Made by a program: the position numbers and the translations under genes. The notes under the pieces are model-generated. The model was not told the DNA's origin and ran no database searches. It saw only the letters and a program-made list of their open reading frames with translations. From contig JBBIPZ010000021.1 in assembly GCA_037442505.1 (NCBI GenBank), forward strand, positions 1 through 36,807: a stretch of 36,807 nucleotides of DNA, in the 5' to 3' direction. Each line of letters starts with the position of its first letter. Position 1 is the first letter of the stretch. The DNA is from JBBIPZ01 sp037442505 [NCBI: Deltaproteobacteria bacterium] (lineage in GTDB: Bacteria; CALINM01). Below, piece after piece: positions 1-10,418 of this stretch.

Positions 1-60
1 CGGGTAATTGATAGGGTGTGGGGAGAGTAAGAAAAATAATAACTATGGCAAGATTAATAT

Positions 61-196
61 TAAGAGACCTTTGAAAAAGGTCTCTTACTCTGGAACACAT
101 CCCAAACACCATGTTGGCAAGTTATTAATTTATATAAAAACCTTAAAATCATTTATAATGATTTTAAAGACCTTTGCACGGTTTTACAAAGGTCTT
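61..196. repeat. Structured dispersed repeat, copy A
   Basis: This stretch is almost entirely hairpins. A perfect inverted repeat with 12-bp arms and a 3-base loop spans 61-87 (arm TAAGAGACCTTT). A short CCAA/TTGG pair lies at 102-105 and 114-117. A perfect 11-bp-arm hairpin spans 143-167 (arm TTAAAATCATT), and a 10-bp-arm hairpin spans 167-196 (arm AAGACCTTTG, 10-base loop). A second, diverged copy with the same order of elements lies at 19945-20079, and a fragment at 30288-30310. It sits downstream of argG, so read on the minus strand the 143-167 hairpin followed by GGTTTTTAT could also help end the arg transcript. No open reading frame here looks real. Confidence 0.75.
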
Positions 197-425
197 ATAT
201 CCTCTAATGCCTTATAAAATTTTTGTTCTTTAGTCATATAAATCGCCCGTTAAAATTCGAATTTTTCAATACATTATAAACATTAATACAATTTCCATTT
301 CAGAGCAACATTTCGCCTGATACTCCCATCGCTAATGTTCCCTGAGAATGCAACTAAATGAATATTTATTTCAGCCGTCTCAAAAACTCAATTTATTTAA
401 AAGGAATTTTTAGTTCTCCCTATTA
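197..425. other. Intergenic stretch downstream of argG, no gene seen
   Basis: These bases lie between the repeat and the argG stop codon. I see no convincing open reading frame, RNA gene or classical terminator. The sequence is AT-rich. Confidence 0.5.
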
Positions 426-1619
426 TCACATACCTAACATCGCTCTTATTCTTAATCTAAGGGCGTTAAGTTTTATGAAGCCATCGGCATCCTGCTGGTT
501 GTAAACAGTATCCTTTTCAAATGTAGCCATCTTTTCCATATAGAGACTTTTAGCTGATTTTCTGCCAGCAAGGATTGCGTTTCCTTTGTAGAGCTTTAAT
601 CTAACAACTCCTTCAACATTTTTTGATGCTTCGTCTATAAATGTCTGCATTAGTTGTCTTTCAGGTGAAAACCAGAAACCATAGTAAATCATCTCTGCAT
701 ATTTGGGCATCAGGCTGTCTTTTAATCTAAGCACTTCTCTATCAAGCGTTATTGCCTCTAAAGCCCTTCTTGCTTTGTGAATTATCGTCCCACCGGGCGT
801 CTCGTAAACACCTCTCGATTTCATTCCAACAAACCTGTTTTCGACGATATCGTCTCTGCCAATTCCATGTTTGCCGCCAAGCTTATTTAAGTTGTCAAGC
901 AAGATGTGCGGTTTTAGTTTTTTTCCATTTACAGCAATTGGGTCTCCATTTTTAAACTCAATTTCGATATATTCGGGCTTGTTGGGCGCATTTTCCGGCG
1001 AAACTGTAATTTGAAAGATATCTTCAAGAGGCTCACTCCATAAGTCTTCTAATATCCCCCCCTCATAACTTATATGAAAGAGATTTCTATCGCTACTATA
1101 AGGTTTACTTTTGGTAACTGGAACGGGGATTTTGTGTTTTGTGGCATAATCTATTAAATCAGTGCGTGATTTGAAATTCCAGATACGCCACGGAGCAATA
1201 ATCTCAATCTTTGGATTTAACGCATAAGCGGTTAGCTCAAATCTTACCTGATCATTACCTTTACCAGTTGCACCATGTGCAATTGCATCAGCCTTCTCTT
1301 TTTTTGCTATCTCTATCTGCCTTTTGGCAATCAACGGACGTGCAATGGATGTGCCCAACAGGTAACCTGTCTCGTATATTGCATTGCCCCTTAACATCGG
1401 AAAAACATAATCCTTAACAAACTCTTCTCTTAAATCATCGATGTAAACCTTTGAAGCACCAGTCTTCAAAGCCCTATCTTTGATGGTATCAAGTTCGTCT
1501 CCCTGCCCTAAATCCGCCGCAAAAGCAATTATCTCGGCATTATAAGTCTTTTTCAACCAATGAAGTATTACTGAGGTATCCAGACCTCCAGAGTAAGCAA
1601 GAACAATCTTTTTTGCCAT
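426..1619 (-). CDS. argG: Argininosuccinate synthase
   Basis: Cytoplasmic enzyme that joins citrulline and aspartate with ATP to give argininosuccinate, the penultimate step of arginine synthesis. The 397-residue length is normal for the family. The N-terminal ATP-pyrophosphatase loop AYSGGLDTS is at residues 8-16, and the family stretches [13 protein letters not shown] and [11 protein letters not shown] are present. The ATG is preceded by AGGAGAAAGAT, a good ribosome binding site. It is the last gene of the arg block, 19 bases after argF, and is presumably co-transcribed with it. Identification is secure. Confidence 0.97.
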   Translation of the reverse strand: MAKKIVLAYSGGLDTSVILHWLKKTYNAEIIAFAADLGQGDELDTIKDRALKTGASKVYIDDLREEFVKDYVFPMLRGNAIYETGYLLGTSIARPLIAKRQIEIAKKEKADAIAHGATGKGNDQVRFELTAYALNPKIEIIAPWRIWNFKSRTDLIDYATKHKIPVPVTKSKPYSSDRNLFHISYEGGILEDLWSEPLEDIFQITVSPENAPNKPEYIEIEFKNGDPIAVNGKKLKPHILLDNLNKLGGKHGIGRDDIVENRFVGMKSRGVYETPGGTIIHKARRALEAITLDREVLRLKDSLMPKYAEMIYYGFWFSPERQLMQTFIDEASKNVEGVVRLKLYKGNAILAGRKSAKSLYMEKMATFEKDTVYNQQDADGFIKLNALRLRIRAMLGM

Positions 1620-1638
1620 ATCTTTCTCCTATTCTCAA

Positions 1639-2544
1639 TTATTTTATCAAAAACTCCATAAGTGCCTTCTGGGCATGAAGCCTGTTTTCAGCCTGATCAA
1701 ATATTATAGAGTTTTTTGCCTCTATAATGTCCTCTGTAATTTCCTGCCCTCTATATGCGGGCAAACAATGAAGCACAACAGCATCTTTATTGGCAAGCTC
1801 TAAAAGTTTCCTGTTAATCTGAAAACCTTTAAAAGCCTTTTTGCGCTCTTCAGCTTCTGCTTCGTCACCCATACTAACCCAGACATCTGTATTTAGCACA
1901 TCTACGTCCTGTGCGGCTTCATCTGGTTTGTTTGTTAATAAAAAGTTTTTGTTTTTTGATGCTTTTTTAAGGAGCTGTTTGTCAGGCTCGTATCCTCTTG
2001 GACATGCCATCTTTAAATCGAAACCTAACAGTAAATGCGCCTCGAGCCATGCGTTAGCCATGTTGTTTCCATCGCCAATCCATGCTATTGAAAGATCTTT
2101 GTAATCACCAAAGTGTTCGTAAAGTGTAAAAAGGTCACAAAGCACCTGTACAGGATGATTATAATCCGACAAACCATTAATCACTGGAATTGTAGTAAAT
2201 TTAGCTAACTCTTTAAGTATTTCGTGTGAAAAACACCTGTAAACAATACAATGAATATACCTTGATAGCACCCTTGCTGTGTCTTTTATTGGTTCGCCTC
2301 TACCCATCTGTAGATCTTTTGAACTTAAAAACAAGGCATTTCCTCCAAGTTCGGTAACACCAACTTCAAACGACACCCTTGTTCTTGTGGATGATTTTTC
2401 AAAAATTAGCCCAACTGTTTTACCTTTTAAAGGAAGCTTTTTATGACCTTTTGGCCGTTCTTTTTTTAGCTGTAAACTTCTTTTAATCAATAAATCCAGT
2501 TCTATCTCGCTTAAATCGAGTATGCTTAAAAAATCTCTTTTCAT
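1639..2544 (-). CDS. argF: Ornithine carbamoyltransferase
   Basis: Transfers the carbamoyl group from carbamoyl phosphate to ornithine, giving citrulline for ArgG. The carbamoyl-phosphate loop SSTRTRVSFE is near residues 51-60, followed by the family stretch DYNHPVQ and the ornithine-side HCLPAYRG near residue 260. These separate it from aspartate carbamoyltransferase. At 301 residues it is full length. The start has AAGGGGAAA upstream. It follows argD by 11 bases and precedes argG by 19, so the four genes argB, D, F and G read as one unit. Confidence 0.97.
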   Translation of the reverse strand: MKRDFLSILDLSEIELDLLIKRSLQLKKERPKGHKKLPLKGKTVGLIFEKSSTRTRVSFEVGVTELGGNALFLSSKDLQMGRGEPIKDTARVLSRYIHCIVYRCFSHEILKELAKFTTIPVINGLSDYNHPVQVLCDLFTLYEHFGDYKDLSIAWIGDGNNMANAWLEAHLLLGFDLKMACPRGYEPDKQLLKKASKNKNFLLTNKPDEAAQDVDVLNTDVWVSMGDEAEAEERKKAFKGFQINRKLLELANKDAVVLHCLPAYRGQEITEDIIEAKNSIIFDQAENRLHAQKALMEFLIK

Positions 2545-2555
2545 TAAGTTTCCCC

Positions 2556-3737
2556 TTATTTTGCAGATCTTTTAAATTTTTCTATAAACTCATCTATTTC
2601 ATTGTAGTCAATAGTTAATGGTGGCACAAGTCTAACTACATTGCCTGCAGTAACATTAATTAAAAGCCCTTGATTTATCGCATTAGTAACAATATAAGAA
2701 GCATCTTTGACATCCAGCTCGACTCCTATTAACAACCCCTTTCCTCTAACATTTTTTATGGGAAGCTCGTTTTTAAGTTCAGTCAGTCTCGAAATTAAAT
2801 AATTCCCCTTTTTTTCTATTTCAGCTAAAAATTCTGCATCGGTTATTTTTTTTAGAACCTCTAAAGCTACCGCACAAACCAGAGGCGTACCACCAAAGGT
2901 AGATGCGTGGTTACCCGGCACAAATGCATCTGCAACGCTTCTTTTTGCCATCATAATGCCCATCGGCAAACCGCCAGCAACACCTTTTGCTATTGTAAAG
3001 ATATCAGGTTCGATGCCATAATGTTGAAAAGAGAAAAGTTTGCCTGTTCTACCAAGTCCTGTCTGAACCTCATCAAACACGAGTAAGATATTATTCTGTT
3101 TGCAAATTTCGGATATTGCATTTAAAAAATCTTTATTTGCAACGTTAACACCACCTTCTGCCTGAATAGTCTCTAACATTATTGCTGCTGTATTTTCTGT
3201 GATACTTGCACGTAAAACATCAACATCGTTATACGGAAGATATTTAAAACCTTCGAGCATGGGCTCAAATCCTTTATGAAACTTCTCCTGTGCAGTAGCC
3301 GAAAGCGCCCCATAAGTTCTTCCATGAAATGAATTGAAGAATGTTATTATCTCGTAACGTTTCTTATTTGCGTCACTGTGAAACTTTCTTACAAGTTTTA
3401 TCGCTGCCTCGTTTGCCTCTGCACCACTATTACAATAAAAAAGTTTCCACACCTCTTTTCCAAAAAACTTCGTAGATAAAAATTCTGCAAGTTCGATCTG
3501 CGGCACAGTATAAAAAAGATTTGACGTGTGTATCAATTTCTCTGCCTGTTTTTTTAGTGCCTCTAAAATTAAAGCAGGCGCATGTCCCAAACTACAAACC
3601 GCTATGCCAGCAATAAAGTCTAAATATTCATTACCTTTTTCGTCATAAACGTAGCTGCCTTGACCACGAACAAGCGTAAGGGGATACCGCTTGTATGTAT
3701 TCATTATGTATTTTTCTGAAATTTTTTTATAATCCAT
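2556..3737 (-). CDS. argD: Acetylornithine aminotransferase
   Basis: PLP-dependent class III aminotransferase that converts N-acetylglutamate semialdehyde to N-acetylornithine; many family members also serve lysine synthesis as succinyl-DAP aminotransferase. Visible marks are the N-terminal YPLTLVRGQGSYVYDEKG stretch, the cofactor-aspartate region LLVFDEVQTGLGRTG and the Schiff-base lysine in FTIAKGVAGGLPMG. It has 393 residues, which is normal. Its ATG overlaps the argB stop in a TAATG, so translation is probably coupled. Whether it also acts on lysine precursors cannot be told from sequence. Confidence 0.96.
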   Translation of the reverse strand: MDYKKISEKYIMNTYKRYPLTLVRGQGSYVYDEKGNEYLDFIAGIAVCSLGHAPALILEALKKQAEKLIHTSNLFYTVPQIELAEFLSTKFFGKEVWKLFYCNSGAEANEAAIKLVRKFHSDANKKRYEIITFFNSFHGRTYGALSATAQEKFHKGFEPMLEGFKYLPYNDVDVLRASITENTAAIMLETIQAEGGVNVANKDFLNAISEICKQNNILLVFDEVQTGLGRTGKLFSFQHYGIEPDIFTIAKGVAGGLPMGIMMAKRSVADAFVPGNHASTFGGTPLVCAVALEVLKKITDAEFLAEIEKKGNYLISRLTELKNELPIKNVRGKGLLIGVELDVKDASYIVTNAINQGLLINVTAGNVVRLVPPLTIDYNEIDEFIEKFKRSAK

Positions 3738-4624
3738 TAATCTTCTCCCATCGATATCTTTGTCCCTACACCTGCCTGTGTAAATATTTCAAGCAAAACC
3801 GCGTGTTCAAACCTTCCGTCAATTATATGACAAGATGTAACATTGTTTTTTAAAGCATCAACACAGCACTTTATCTTTGGCAACATTCCACCTTTTATCA
3901 CAGTTTGTTCTTCTAACATTGTAACGGCTTCTTCATAATTTATGTAGGATATCAGTTTTCCATCTAAATCGAGTACACCTTCTGTATCCGTCAATAGTAT
4001 TAATTTTTCGGCCTTGACCGCTTCAGCAATTTTACCTGCAACAAAATCTGCATTGATGTTAAGGCTATTACCATCATCATCAGTGCCAAATGGGGCAATT
4101 ACAGGAATAAACCCATTTTGCAAAATCGTATCAAGAAGGTTTGTGTTTACTTCTCTAACTTCTCCTACCAGCCCGATGTCTATATCTTCATAACCTTTAT
4201 CCGTCTTTTTCTTCCCGTAAAGCTTATCAGCCTTTATAAAGTTTGCATCTTTTCCAGAAAGCCCAACCGCATTCCCACCGTGTTTGTTTATCAAGCTTAC
4301 AATATCAGTGTTGATTTTACCACCTAATACCATCTCAACTATTTCCATTGTATCTTTATCGGTAATTCTCATGCCATCTACAAACTTTGCCCTTTTACCC
4401 GTTTTATTCATAATCTCATCAATCTGTGGTCCACCACCATGAACGATTATCGGATTTATTCCAACATATCTTAAAAGCACCATATCCATAGCAAATGCAT
4501 TTTTTAGAGCATCATCAATCATCGCATGTCCACCATACTTGACAACAACAGTCTTGCCATAGAAACTCTTAATAAAAGGTAGGCTTTCTAAAATTATTTT
4601 TACCTTTTCCTGTGCCTTCTTCAT
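3737..4624 (-). CDS. argB: Acetylglutamate kinase
   Basis: Phosphorylates N-acetylglutamate, the usual controlled step of the arginine pathway. The ATP-site stretch VVVKYGGHAM and the substrate-side HGGGPQID are clear. The extra N-terminal helix of about 20 residues before the kinase core is typical of the arginine-inhibited hexameric form, so feedback by arginine is likely (inference). I place the start at the ATG ending at 4624, not two codons earlier at a GTG: the GGGAG ribosome site is correctly spaced only for this ATG. That ATG overlaps the stop of the upstream response regulator in an ATGA. It gives 295 residues. Confidence 0.95.
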   Translation of the reverse strand: MKKAQEKVKIILESLPFIKSFYGKTVVVKYGGHAMIDDALKNAFAMDMVLLRYVGINPIIVHGGGPQIDEIMNKTGKRAKFVDGMRITDKDTMEIVEMVLGGKINTDIVSLINKHGGNAVGLSGKDANFIKADKLYGKKKTDKGYEDIDIGLVGEVREVNTNLLDTILQNGFIPVIAPFGTDDDGNSLNINADFVAGKIAEAVKAEKLILLTDTEGVLDLDGKLISYINYEEAVTMLEEQTVIKGGMLPKIKCCVDALKNNVTSCHIIDGRFEHAVLLEIFTQAGVGTKISMGED

Positions 4625-6102
4625 AAACACTCCCTATTTTTTTTATCTTTGATAGTTAAATCTAATTCTCTATTGGTTTTTACAAGTTCGTCAGCAATTA
4701 TACATAAATTTTTATACAACCAATTGTTTTTGAATGCAACAGAAACAAGGGCAGAAACATCTTCCATAATATTTTCATCTACATACGATACAGTGTAATC
4801 AACTAAAGCAAGAAAGCCTAACGGAAAGTTTTTAAGCCTTATAGGAACAGTATAAAACTTTGTAAATTTTTCGTTCTTCAGAAAAACTTCAAAAAATTTT
4901 ATTACATTTTTATCATCCTCTGCATGATGTCTTAAGAGGAGTGTGTCCAGAGAAGAAACATATGCTACCTTATCTCTTACACTCAAACCGTAATGGCATT
5001 CACATTCAAAAAACTCTTTGTTCTCATCCAAAATAAATAAGAAAACACCCAATGCCTTAAAGTGATTTGCTATTGTTTTTAAAATGCTTTTTAAAATATC
5101 ACCAGTCTCAACAAGATTAGTTATATGCTCTGCAATTTCTTTGTAAATCTTAAGCTGCGTGTTGTTCTTCTCAAGTAATTTAATTAGTAAACTACCATCT
5201 ATAGCATAAGTAGTCTGTGTTAAAAATGTTTTAAACAAAAGAAATTCTTCTTCAGTAAAAGCCTGCCCGTCCTTTTTATCACTAACGCTTAACACCGCAA
5301 CTACATCATCAGAAATAATTATAGGACCACACATAAACGAGTTGCTTTTATACTGTTGTTTAAATGAAGAAGTTTTAAATCTTGGGTCATAATGAATATT
5401 TGTTACATTTATTGGCTCTTTGTTATGTGCTACATATCCAACAATCCCCTCACCAACAGCACGTGGAATAAAATTTTTCACATCCATACTGTGTCCAGCA
5501 CTTGCTACAACTTGATAGTTTTTTTTATCAGAAGACAACCAACTAACAGAAACTTTTTCTGCATCGAGTACCTTTGCTATGGTGTCGAGAATAGATTGAA
5601 CAAGTTTATCTTCAGGAAATGATATTGGAATATCCAGCTTTTTGTTTTTTAATAACCTAAGCATCTTTTCAGAACCATGCACAAAATGCTTTAATCTCCC
5701 AATACGTTTGGTTTCTTCAAGTTTATAGTTGGTAAACTCTTTTGCTTTATTTATCGCCGCAATAAGCTCTTCTTTTATAATTGGTTTGCTGACACAATCA
5801 AAAACACCTGCCCTTACATATCTTACCACAAGTTCTTTTTTTTCAATATCTACAAGGGAAATAATCGGCATTGTGGGAAAACTTTTTCTTATGGCAAGCA
5901 AAAATTCTGTATCTCTGTCTTTTAATTCTGAGACATCAAGCAAAAGCATATCTGGAGAAAACTCATATAACAAACTCCCAAGCGTTTTTAAACTTTCAGC
6001 TACAACGACATCAAAACCCTGCTCCTCTAATATATCGAGGATAAGTGTTCTAAAAAACACTTTTGAATCATACAGAACTATTTTTGTTTTTTCGTACGTC
6101 AT
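4621..6102 (-). CDS. Response regulator with REC and two GAF-like domains
   Basis: A 493-residue cytoplasmic signalling protein. Residues 6-115 form a receiver domain with phospho-acceptor D56 in MLLLDVSE and the conserved lysine K106 in CVSKP; the usual acidic pair is reduced to Y11-D12. A first GAF domain lies at about 165-310 ([39 protein letters not shown]). A second, weaker GAF-like domain lies at about 330-470. There is no DNA-binding, GGDEF, kinase or phosphatase output domain, so its output is unknown. It overlaps hslU and argB by four bases each, placing it in one transcript between proteolysis and arginine synthesis. No cognate histidine kinase is nearby. Confidence 0.85.
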   Translation of the reverse strand: MTYEKTKIVLYDSKVFFRTLILDILEEQGFDVVVAESLKTLGSLLYEFSPDMLLLDVSELKDRDTEFLLAIRKSFPTMPIISLVDIEKKELVVRYVRAGVFDCVSKPIIKEELIAAINKAKEFTNYKLEETKRIGRLKHFVHGSEKMLRLLKNKKLDIPISFPEDKLVQSILDTIAKVLDAEKVSVSWLSSDKKNYQVVASAGHSMDVKNFIPRAVGEGIVGYVAHNKEPINVTNIHYDPRFKTSSFKQQYKSNSFMCGPIIISDDVVAVLSVSDKKDGQAFTEEEFLLFKTFLTQTTYAIDGSLLIKLLEKNNTQLKIYKEIAEHITNLVETGDILKSILKTIANHFKALGVFLFILDENKEFFECECHYGLSVRDKVAYVSSLDTLLLRHHAEDDKNVIKFFEVFLKNEKFTKFYTVPIRLKNFPLGFLALVDYTVSYVDENIMEDVSALVSVAFKNNWLYKNLCIIADELVKTNRELDLTIKDKKNRECL

Positions 6103-7436
6103 AATATATACCTGCTTAGGTCAATATCTTCAGCAATATCTTTTATCTGCTGTCTAACGTACTCACGGGTAATCAACAACTTTGTAGGTGAAACGTCTGG
6201 AGCATTAAAAGAAATATCTTCTAAAAGCTTTTCCATTATTGTATGTAGTCTTCTTGCACCGATATTTTCCGTCTTTTCGTTGACTTCGTAAGCAAAATGA
6301 GCGACTTCCTCAATACCATCGTGGGTAAACTCTATTGTTACCCCTTCTGTTGCTAAAAGTGCTTCATACTGCTTTGTTAGTGCATTTTCAGGCTCTACAA
6401 GGATTTTTACAAAATCATCTTTTGTGAGAGACGAAAGATTAACCCTTATAGGAAAACGCCCTTGTAATTCTGGTATCAAATCAGAAGGTTTTGATATGTG
6501 GAATGCTCCGGAAGCAATAAACAGTATGTAATCCGTCTTAACCTGCCCATGCTTTGTGTTAACTGTACACCCTTCTACAATTGGCAATAAATCACGCTGC
6601 ACACCCTCTCTTGAAACATCTACCCCAGAGACGTTGCTTCTGCTTGCAATCTTATCTATTTCATCAATAAACACAATACCATCGTTTTCTGCCCTTTTTA
6701 TAGCCTCTTTTTTCACTTTATCCATATCAAGCATTTTTTCAGCTTCTTCCTTCACTAATAGGGGGATCGCCTCTTTCACTGTAACTTTTCTCTTTTTACT
6801 CTTAGGGGGGAAAAGTTGTGAAAATGCGTCTTTTATTCCTAAATCAACATCATCGATACTTGGAATACCAACCTCTATTATTGGCAGCGGTGTTTTTTTT
6901 TCTGTAACTTCTATTTCGACAAACTTGTCATCAAGAACGCCAGTCTTTAAAAGTTGCAGCACCTTTTTTCTGTCAATAATTTCTTCTTTTTCAAAAACAT
7001 CAATCCCTCTACGGCTATTGAGAATTGCATCTATAAGGCGATTTTCAGCAAACATCTCTGCTTTATGTTTCAATTTTTCCATTTCTTCAGATTTAACCAT
7101 ATTAATGCTTAATTCTACTAACTCGCGTATTATTGATTCTACGTCTTTACCAACATAGCCTACTTCAGTAAACTTTGAAGCCTCAACTTTTACAAATGGC
7201 GCTTTTGCTAATTTAGCTAATCTTCTTGCTATTTCTGTTTTTCCTACACCTGTTGGGCCAATCATGATTATGTTCTTGGGAATAATCTCCTCACGAAGTG
7301 GTGAACCGACAAGTTTCCTTCTGTATCTGTTTCTTAAAGCAAGTGCTACTGCCTTTTTGGCTTCATTTTGACCAATGATATATTTATCAAGCTCAGCTAC
7401 AATCTGTTGGGGAGTTAATCCTAAAACAGCATTCAT
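6099..7436 (-). CDS. hslU: ATP-dependent protease ATPase subunit HslU
   Basis: AAA+ unfoldase of the HslUV (ClpYQ) protease; it unfolds substrates and feeds them to HslV. The N-terminal [20 protein letters not shown] is the family signature. Walker [10 protein letters not shown] is at residues 60-68, an inserted I-domain follows at about 105-240, and Walker B is VFIDEIDK. The protein ends in LSRYIL, the tail that docks into HslV to activate it. Its 445 residues are normal. It starts one base after the hslV stop and overlaps the next gene by ATGA. Confidence 0.97.
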   Translation of the reverse strand: MNAVLGLTPQQIVAELDKYIIGQNEAKKAVALALRNRYRRKLVGSPLREEIIPKNIIMIGPTGVGKTEIARRLAKLAKAPFVKVEASKFTEVGYVGKDVESIIRELVELSINMVKSEEMEKLKHKAEMFAENRLIDAILNSRRGIDVFEKEEIIDRKKVLQLLKTGVLDDKFVEIEVTEKKTPLPIIEVGIPSIDDVDLGIKDAFSQLFPPKSKKRKVTVKEAIPLLVKEEAEKMLDMDKVKKEAIKRAENDGIVFIDEIDKIASRSNVSGVDVSREGVQRDLLPIVEGCTVNTKHGQVKTDYILFIASGAFHISKPSDLIPELQGRFPIRVNLSSLTKDDFVKILVEPENALTKQYEALLATEGVTIEFTHDGIEEVAHFAYEVNEKTENIGARRLHTIMEKLLEDISFNAPDVSPTKLLITREYVRQQIKDIAEDIDLSRYIL

Positions 7437-7437
7437 A

Positions 7438-7983
7438 TTACAGCTCCTCCATAATTATTTCTTTGTTCGTGTAAACACATATATCTGAAGCGATTACTAA
7501 TGCATCTTTAGCGATATCTACACAGGATAAATCTGTTCTTTTTAAAAGTGCCCTTGCTGCTGCCAATGCGTAAGGACCTCCAGAACCAACCGCTGCAATC
7601 CCATCGTCAGGTTCTATAACATCTCCGCTACCAGAAATTATGAACAGATTATCCTTATCAGCAACTATCAATAGTGCCTCTAACCTTTGTAAAATTTTAT
7701 TTGTTCTCCAGTCTTTAGCCAATTCAACTGCAGCACGTTTTAACTGACCTCTATACTCTTCAAGTTTGTTTTCAAATCGCTCTAATAATGAGAAGGCATC
7801 TGCAGTACTGCCAGCAAAACCAGCTAATACTGTGTTTTTATATAATTTCTGTATTTTTCTTGCTTTATGCTTTAGCACAATCGTATTTCCCATTGTAACC
7901 TGACCATCGGCTGCCATCGCAACTTTGCCATCTTTTTTTACAGCTACTACTGTTGTGCCTTTGAATAAAGGGTCATTTTTCAT
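7438..7983 (-). CDS. hslV: ATP-dependent protease proteolytic subunit HslV
   Basis: Threonine protease of the HslUV complex, related to the proteasome beta subunit. Residues 1-9 (MKNDPLFKG) look like a short propeptide that is removed to expose the catalytic Thr10 in GTTVVAV. The family stretches [10 protein letters not shown] and [15 protein letters not shown] are present. With 181 residues it is full length. Its start overlaps the xer stop by 11 bases, and hslU follows after one base, the standard hslVU order. Confidence 0.97.
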   Translation of the reverse strand: MKNDPLFKGTTVVAVKKDGKVAMAADGQVTMGNTIVLKHKARKIQKLYKNTVLAGFAGSTADAFSLLERFENKLEEYRGQLKRAAVELAKDWRTNKILQRLEALLIVADKDNLFIISGSGDVIEPDDGIAAVGSGGPYALAAARALLKRTDLSCVDIAKDALVIASDICVYTNKEIIMEEL

Positions 7984-8869
7984 TTACATCCTCCGTACTA
8001 TCCTTTCTTTTGCTTCTTGGGTGACATTTGTCATACACTACTGCCAATTTATCAAAGTTCAAATGAAGATACCGCTGGGTAGTAGACAAACTCTGGTGTC
8101 CAAGAAGCTCTTGAATGCTTCTTAAGTCAGCGCCTCCCTCAAGCAAATGTGTTGCAAAGCTGTGTCTTAAACTATGTGGAGTGATGTCCTTAGGAGAAAA
8201 CTTCTTAATATCCTTCTGAATTGTGCGTTCGGTCAATCGTCTACCTCTTATGTTCAAAAAAATAAAATCATTGTCTCCAAAACCTTTTTTTTCTCTTGCA
8301 TCAAGATATTTTTTAAGATTTTCCATTGCTTTACTGCCTATTGGTATTATCCGTTCTTTCTTGCCCTTTCCCAGAACTCTTATCAAACGTTCTTTAAGGT
8401 CAACCTGCTTCATCTTAAGATTGGCAAGTTCACTAACACGTAATCCTTCAGAATAAAGCAAATCATAAATTGCGCGATTTCTTGCAGAAATAAAATCATC
8501 ACCAGTTATCCCTTCTATCAGTTCAAACGCCTCATCAACTGTCAAAAACTTTGGCAGATATTTTGGTTTTTTGGGCATAACTATTTCATCAAACACATTT
8601 GTTGCTATTAAGCCTTCGCGCACCAGATACTTGCCAAAAACACGCAAAGCAGAAAGTTTTCTGCATATACTTGTTGGGCTATTTTTCTTGTAAAGACTGT
8701 AAACGAAACCTCTAACATCTGATAACGTGATTCCCCTTTCCATATCTTCAGAACCACCCAGAAAATTAGCAAATTCAGTAACATCTCGCATATAAGCCTC
8801 TACACTTTTCGGTAAAAGCCTCTTTTCAATACTTAAGTATCGTTCAAATTTCTCCAATAACGCCACCAT
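7973..8869 (-). CDS. xerC: Tyrosine recombinase of the XerC/XerD type
   Basis: Site-specific recombinase that resolves chromosome dimers at dif during division. N-terminal SAM-like core-binding domain at residues 1-90, catalytic domain at 105-285. Catalytic residues are all visible: R144 (EGLRVSEL), K168, H232 and R235 ([10 protein letters not shown]), H258 (LLGHQS) and Y267 (TQRYLH). A xer gene just before hslVU is also common in Firmicutes (the codV-clpQ-clpY order), which supports a housekeeping role rather than a phage integrase. XerC and XerD cannot be told apart here, so the symbol is tentative. Its ATG shares an A with the cobQ stop (TAATG). Confidence 0.9.
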   Translation of the reverse strand: MVALLEKFERYLSIEKRLLPKSVEAYMRDVTEFANFLGGSEDMERGITLSDVRGFVYSLYKKNSPTSICRKLSALRVFGKYLVREGLIATNVFDEIVMPKKPKYLPKFLTVDEAFELIEGITGDDFISARNRAIYDLLYSEGLRVSELANLKMKQVDLKERLIRVLGKGKKERIIPIGSKAMENLKKYLDAREKKGFGDNDFIFLNIRGRRLTERTIQKDIKKFSPKDITPHSLRHSFATHLLEGGADLRSIQELLGHQSLSTTQRYLHLNFDKLAVVYDKCHPRSKRKDSTEDVNEK

Positions 8870-10365
8870 TAAACACCCAACAAAGAAAAAATATAATCAA
8901 GGTTAAGAGAACGTTCAAAATGCGTTGCAAGTTTATTAAATGCCTCTTCTTTATATGAAAAATAGCTAAACGTCTGTTTTTTTGGTTTAATCTTTTTTGC
9001 CGTTCTTATGCGATTTAACAAATCTAATCTAAATTTATCGTTTTCGAAAAGCCCATGAATATACGTGCCAAAAGCCCTACCATCACAAGTTACGCAGCCC
9101 TCCAGATGCGACTTTCCATTATCATCTTTTACGAAAAATAAAGGGTTGCCATCAGCAACTTCTGTCATGCCCATGTGAATCTCGTATCCTGACAGGCCTT
9201 TTATAGAACCATCAATTGTGTCAAAACTAACCTGTTTTAAGCATTTGCTTTGCGTCAAAACTGTTTCTGAATTTATAATGCCTAAACCAGCTACTTCTTT
9301 TATCTTACTTTCCACGCCATAAGGATCTTTAACTACCTTGCCTAACATCTGATAACCACCACAAATACCTACAACAAACCCACCTTTTTCTAAAAATGCT
9401 TTTAAAAAAGTTTCAAAACCTTTTTCTTTTAGAAACAACAAATCTTCAATAGTGTTCTTGCTGCCCGGGATGATAATAAGGTCAGCATCATTTGCCTGTA
9501 AGGGTGATGTTATATAAGAAATGTCAACGTCTTCTTCAAGAAAAAGTGGTTCAAAATCGGTAAAGTTTGATATGCGAGGAAGTTTAACTACTCTAACCTT
9601 TATTTTATCCTGATTATCCTGGAGATAATGTTTAATCTTGGGCTCTTGAAGAGTGACGCCATCCTCATCGCTTATCTGAATATCTGTAAAATATGGAATA
9701 ACACCAACAACAATCTGTTTTGTCTTTTTTTCTATAAACTCGTTTGCCGGAGTTAAGAGTGACTTGTCACCCCTAAATTTGTTAATAACAAAACCTTTAA
9801 CAAGTTTGCGTTCTTTTGGCTTCAATAGACAATAAGTCCCATAAAATGATGCATAAACACCACCTCTGTCAATATCTCCAACGATAAGGACAGGTATATT
9901 ATACATCGTTGCAAATCCCATATTAGCCAGATCGTTTTTTCTAAGATTAATTTCAGCAGGGCTTCCAGCTCCTTCAACAATAACAACATCAAAATTAGAT
10001 TTTAAGGTTTCGTAACTGTTTTGCACAAAGCTTTTTAAATTACCTTTTATATTCTGATATTCAATTGCGCTCAAATTTTTCCATGGTTTTCCGTAAACAA
10101 TGACCTGTGCCTTGCTATCAGTTGTTGGCTTCAAAAGAATAGGATTCATATGAAAAGAAGGCTGTACTTTAGCTGCCTCCGCCTGCATCGCCTGTGCTCT
10201 ACCAATTTCGTAACCATCCAGGGTAACAAAAGAGTTCAAAGCCATATTTTGAGGTTTAAAAGGTGCGCAGCTTATACCTCTGTTCCTCAAAATTCTTAAC
10301 AATGCAGCAACAAAAATAGACTTGCCTGCATGCGAAGAAGTTCCTTGTATCATTAAAGATTTCAT
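8869..10365 (-). CDS. cobQ: Cobyric acid synthase (adenosylcobyric acid, glutamine-hydrolysing)
   Basis: Amidates four side chains of adenosylcobyrinic acid a,c-diamide during B12 synthesis, using glutamine and ATP. The N-terminal dethiobiotin-synthetase-like ATPase domain starts with MIQGTSSHAGKS; the C-terminal triad-type glutaminase has its cysteine in GGFVVGICGGYQML and a histidine in TYIHGLF. At 498 residues it is full length. No other cobalamin gene is in the window. It probably begins a second segment of the long operon: a 53-bp gap separates it from the upstream gene, with a weak promoter-like TTGCTT-17-TATCTT close to the start. The product would be needed by NrdJ (13346-14998). Confidence 0.95.
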   Translation of the reverse strand: MKSLMIQGTSSHAGKSIFVAALLRILRNRGISCAPFKPQNMALNSFVTLDGYEIGRAQAMQAEAAKVQPSFHMNPILLKPTTDSKAQVIVYGKPWKNLSAIEYQNIKGNLKSFVQNSYETLKSNFDVVIVEGAGSPAEINLRKNDLANMGFATMYNIPVLIVGDIDRGGVYASFYGTYCLLKPKERKLVKGFVINKFRGDKSLLTPANEFIEKKTKQIVVGVIPYFTDIQISDEDGVTLQEPKIKHYLQDNQDKIKVRVVKLPRISNFTDFEPLFLEEDVDISYITSPLQANDADLIIIPGSKNTIEDLLFLKEKGFETFLKAFLEKGGFVVGICGGYQMLGKVVKDPYGVESKIKEVAGLGIINSETVLTQSKCLKQVSFDTIDGSIKGLSGYEIHMGMTEVADGNPLFFVKDDNGKSHLEGCVTCDGRAFGTYIHGLFENDKFRLDLLNRIRTAKKIKPKKQTFSYFSYKEEAFNKLATHFERSLNLDYIFSLLGV

Positions 10366-10418
10366 CTTAATAAGATAACAATCTAAGCCTGAAAAAGCAA
10401 GAATAAGTATTTTTTAGC

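Noticed and set aside
8-217. Open reading frame of 69 codons at the left edge
   Set aside because: It runs across the hairpins of the structured repeat, has no ribosome site and no recognisable protein features.
6556-7158. 200-codon plus-strand frame opposite hslU
   Set aside because: It is the antisense shadow of hslU; its serine-rich composition is what an AT-rich lysine/glutamate coding strand gives in reverse.
7973-8869. Tyrosine recombinase as a sign of an integrated element
   Set aside because: It sits in a housekeeping operon before hslVU, with no attachment-site repeats, phage genes or composition change nearby; it fits XerC/D.
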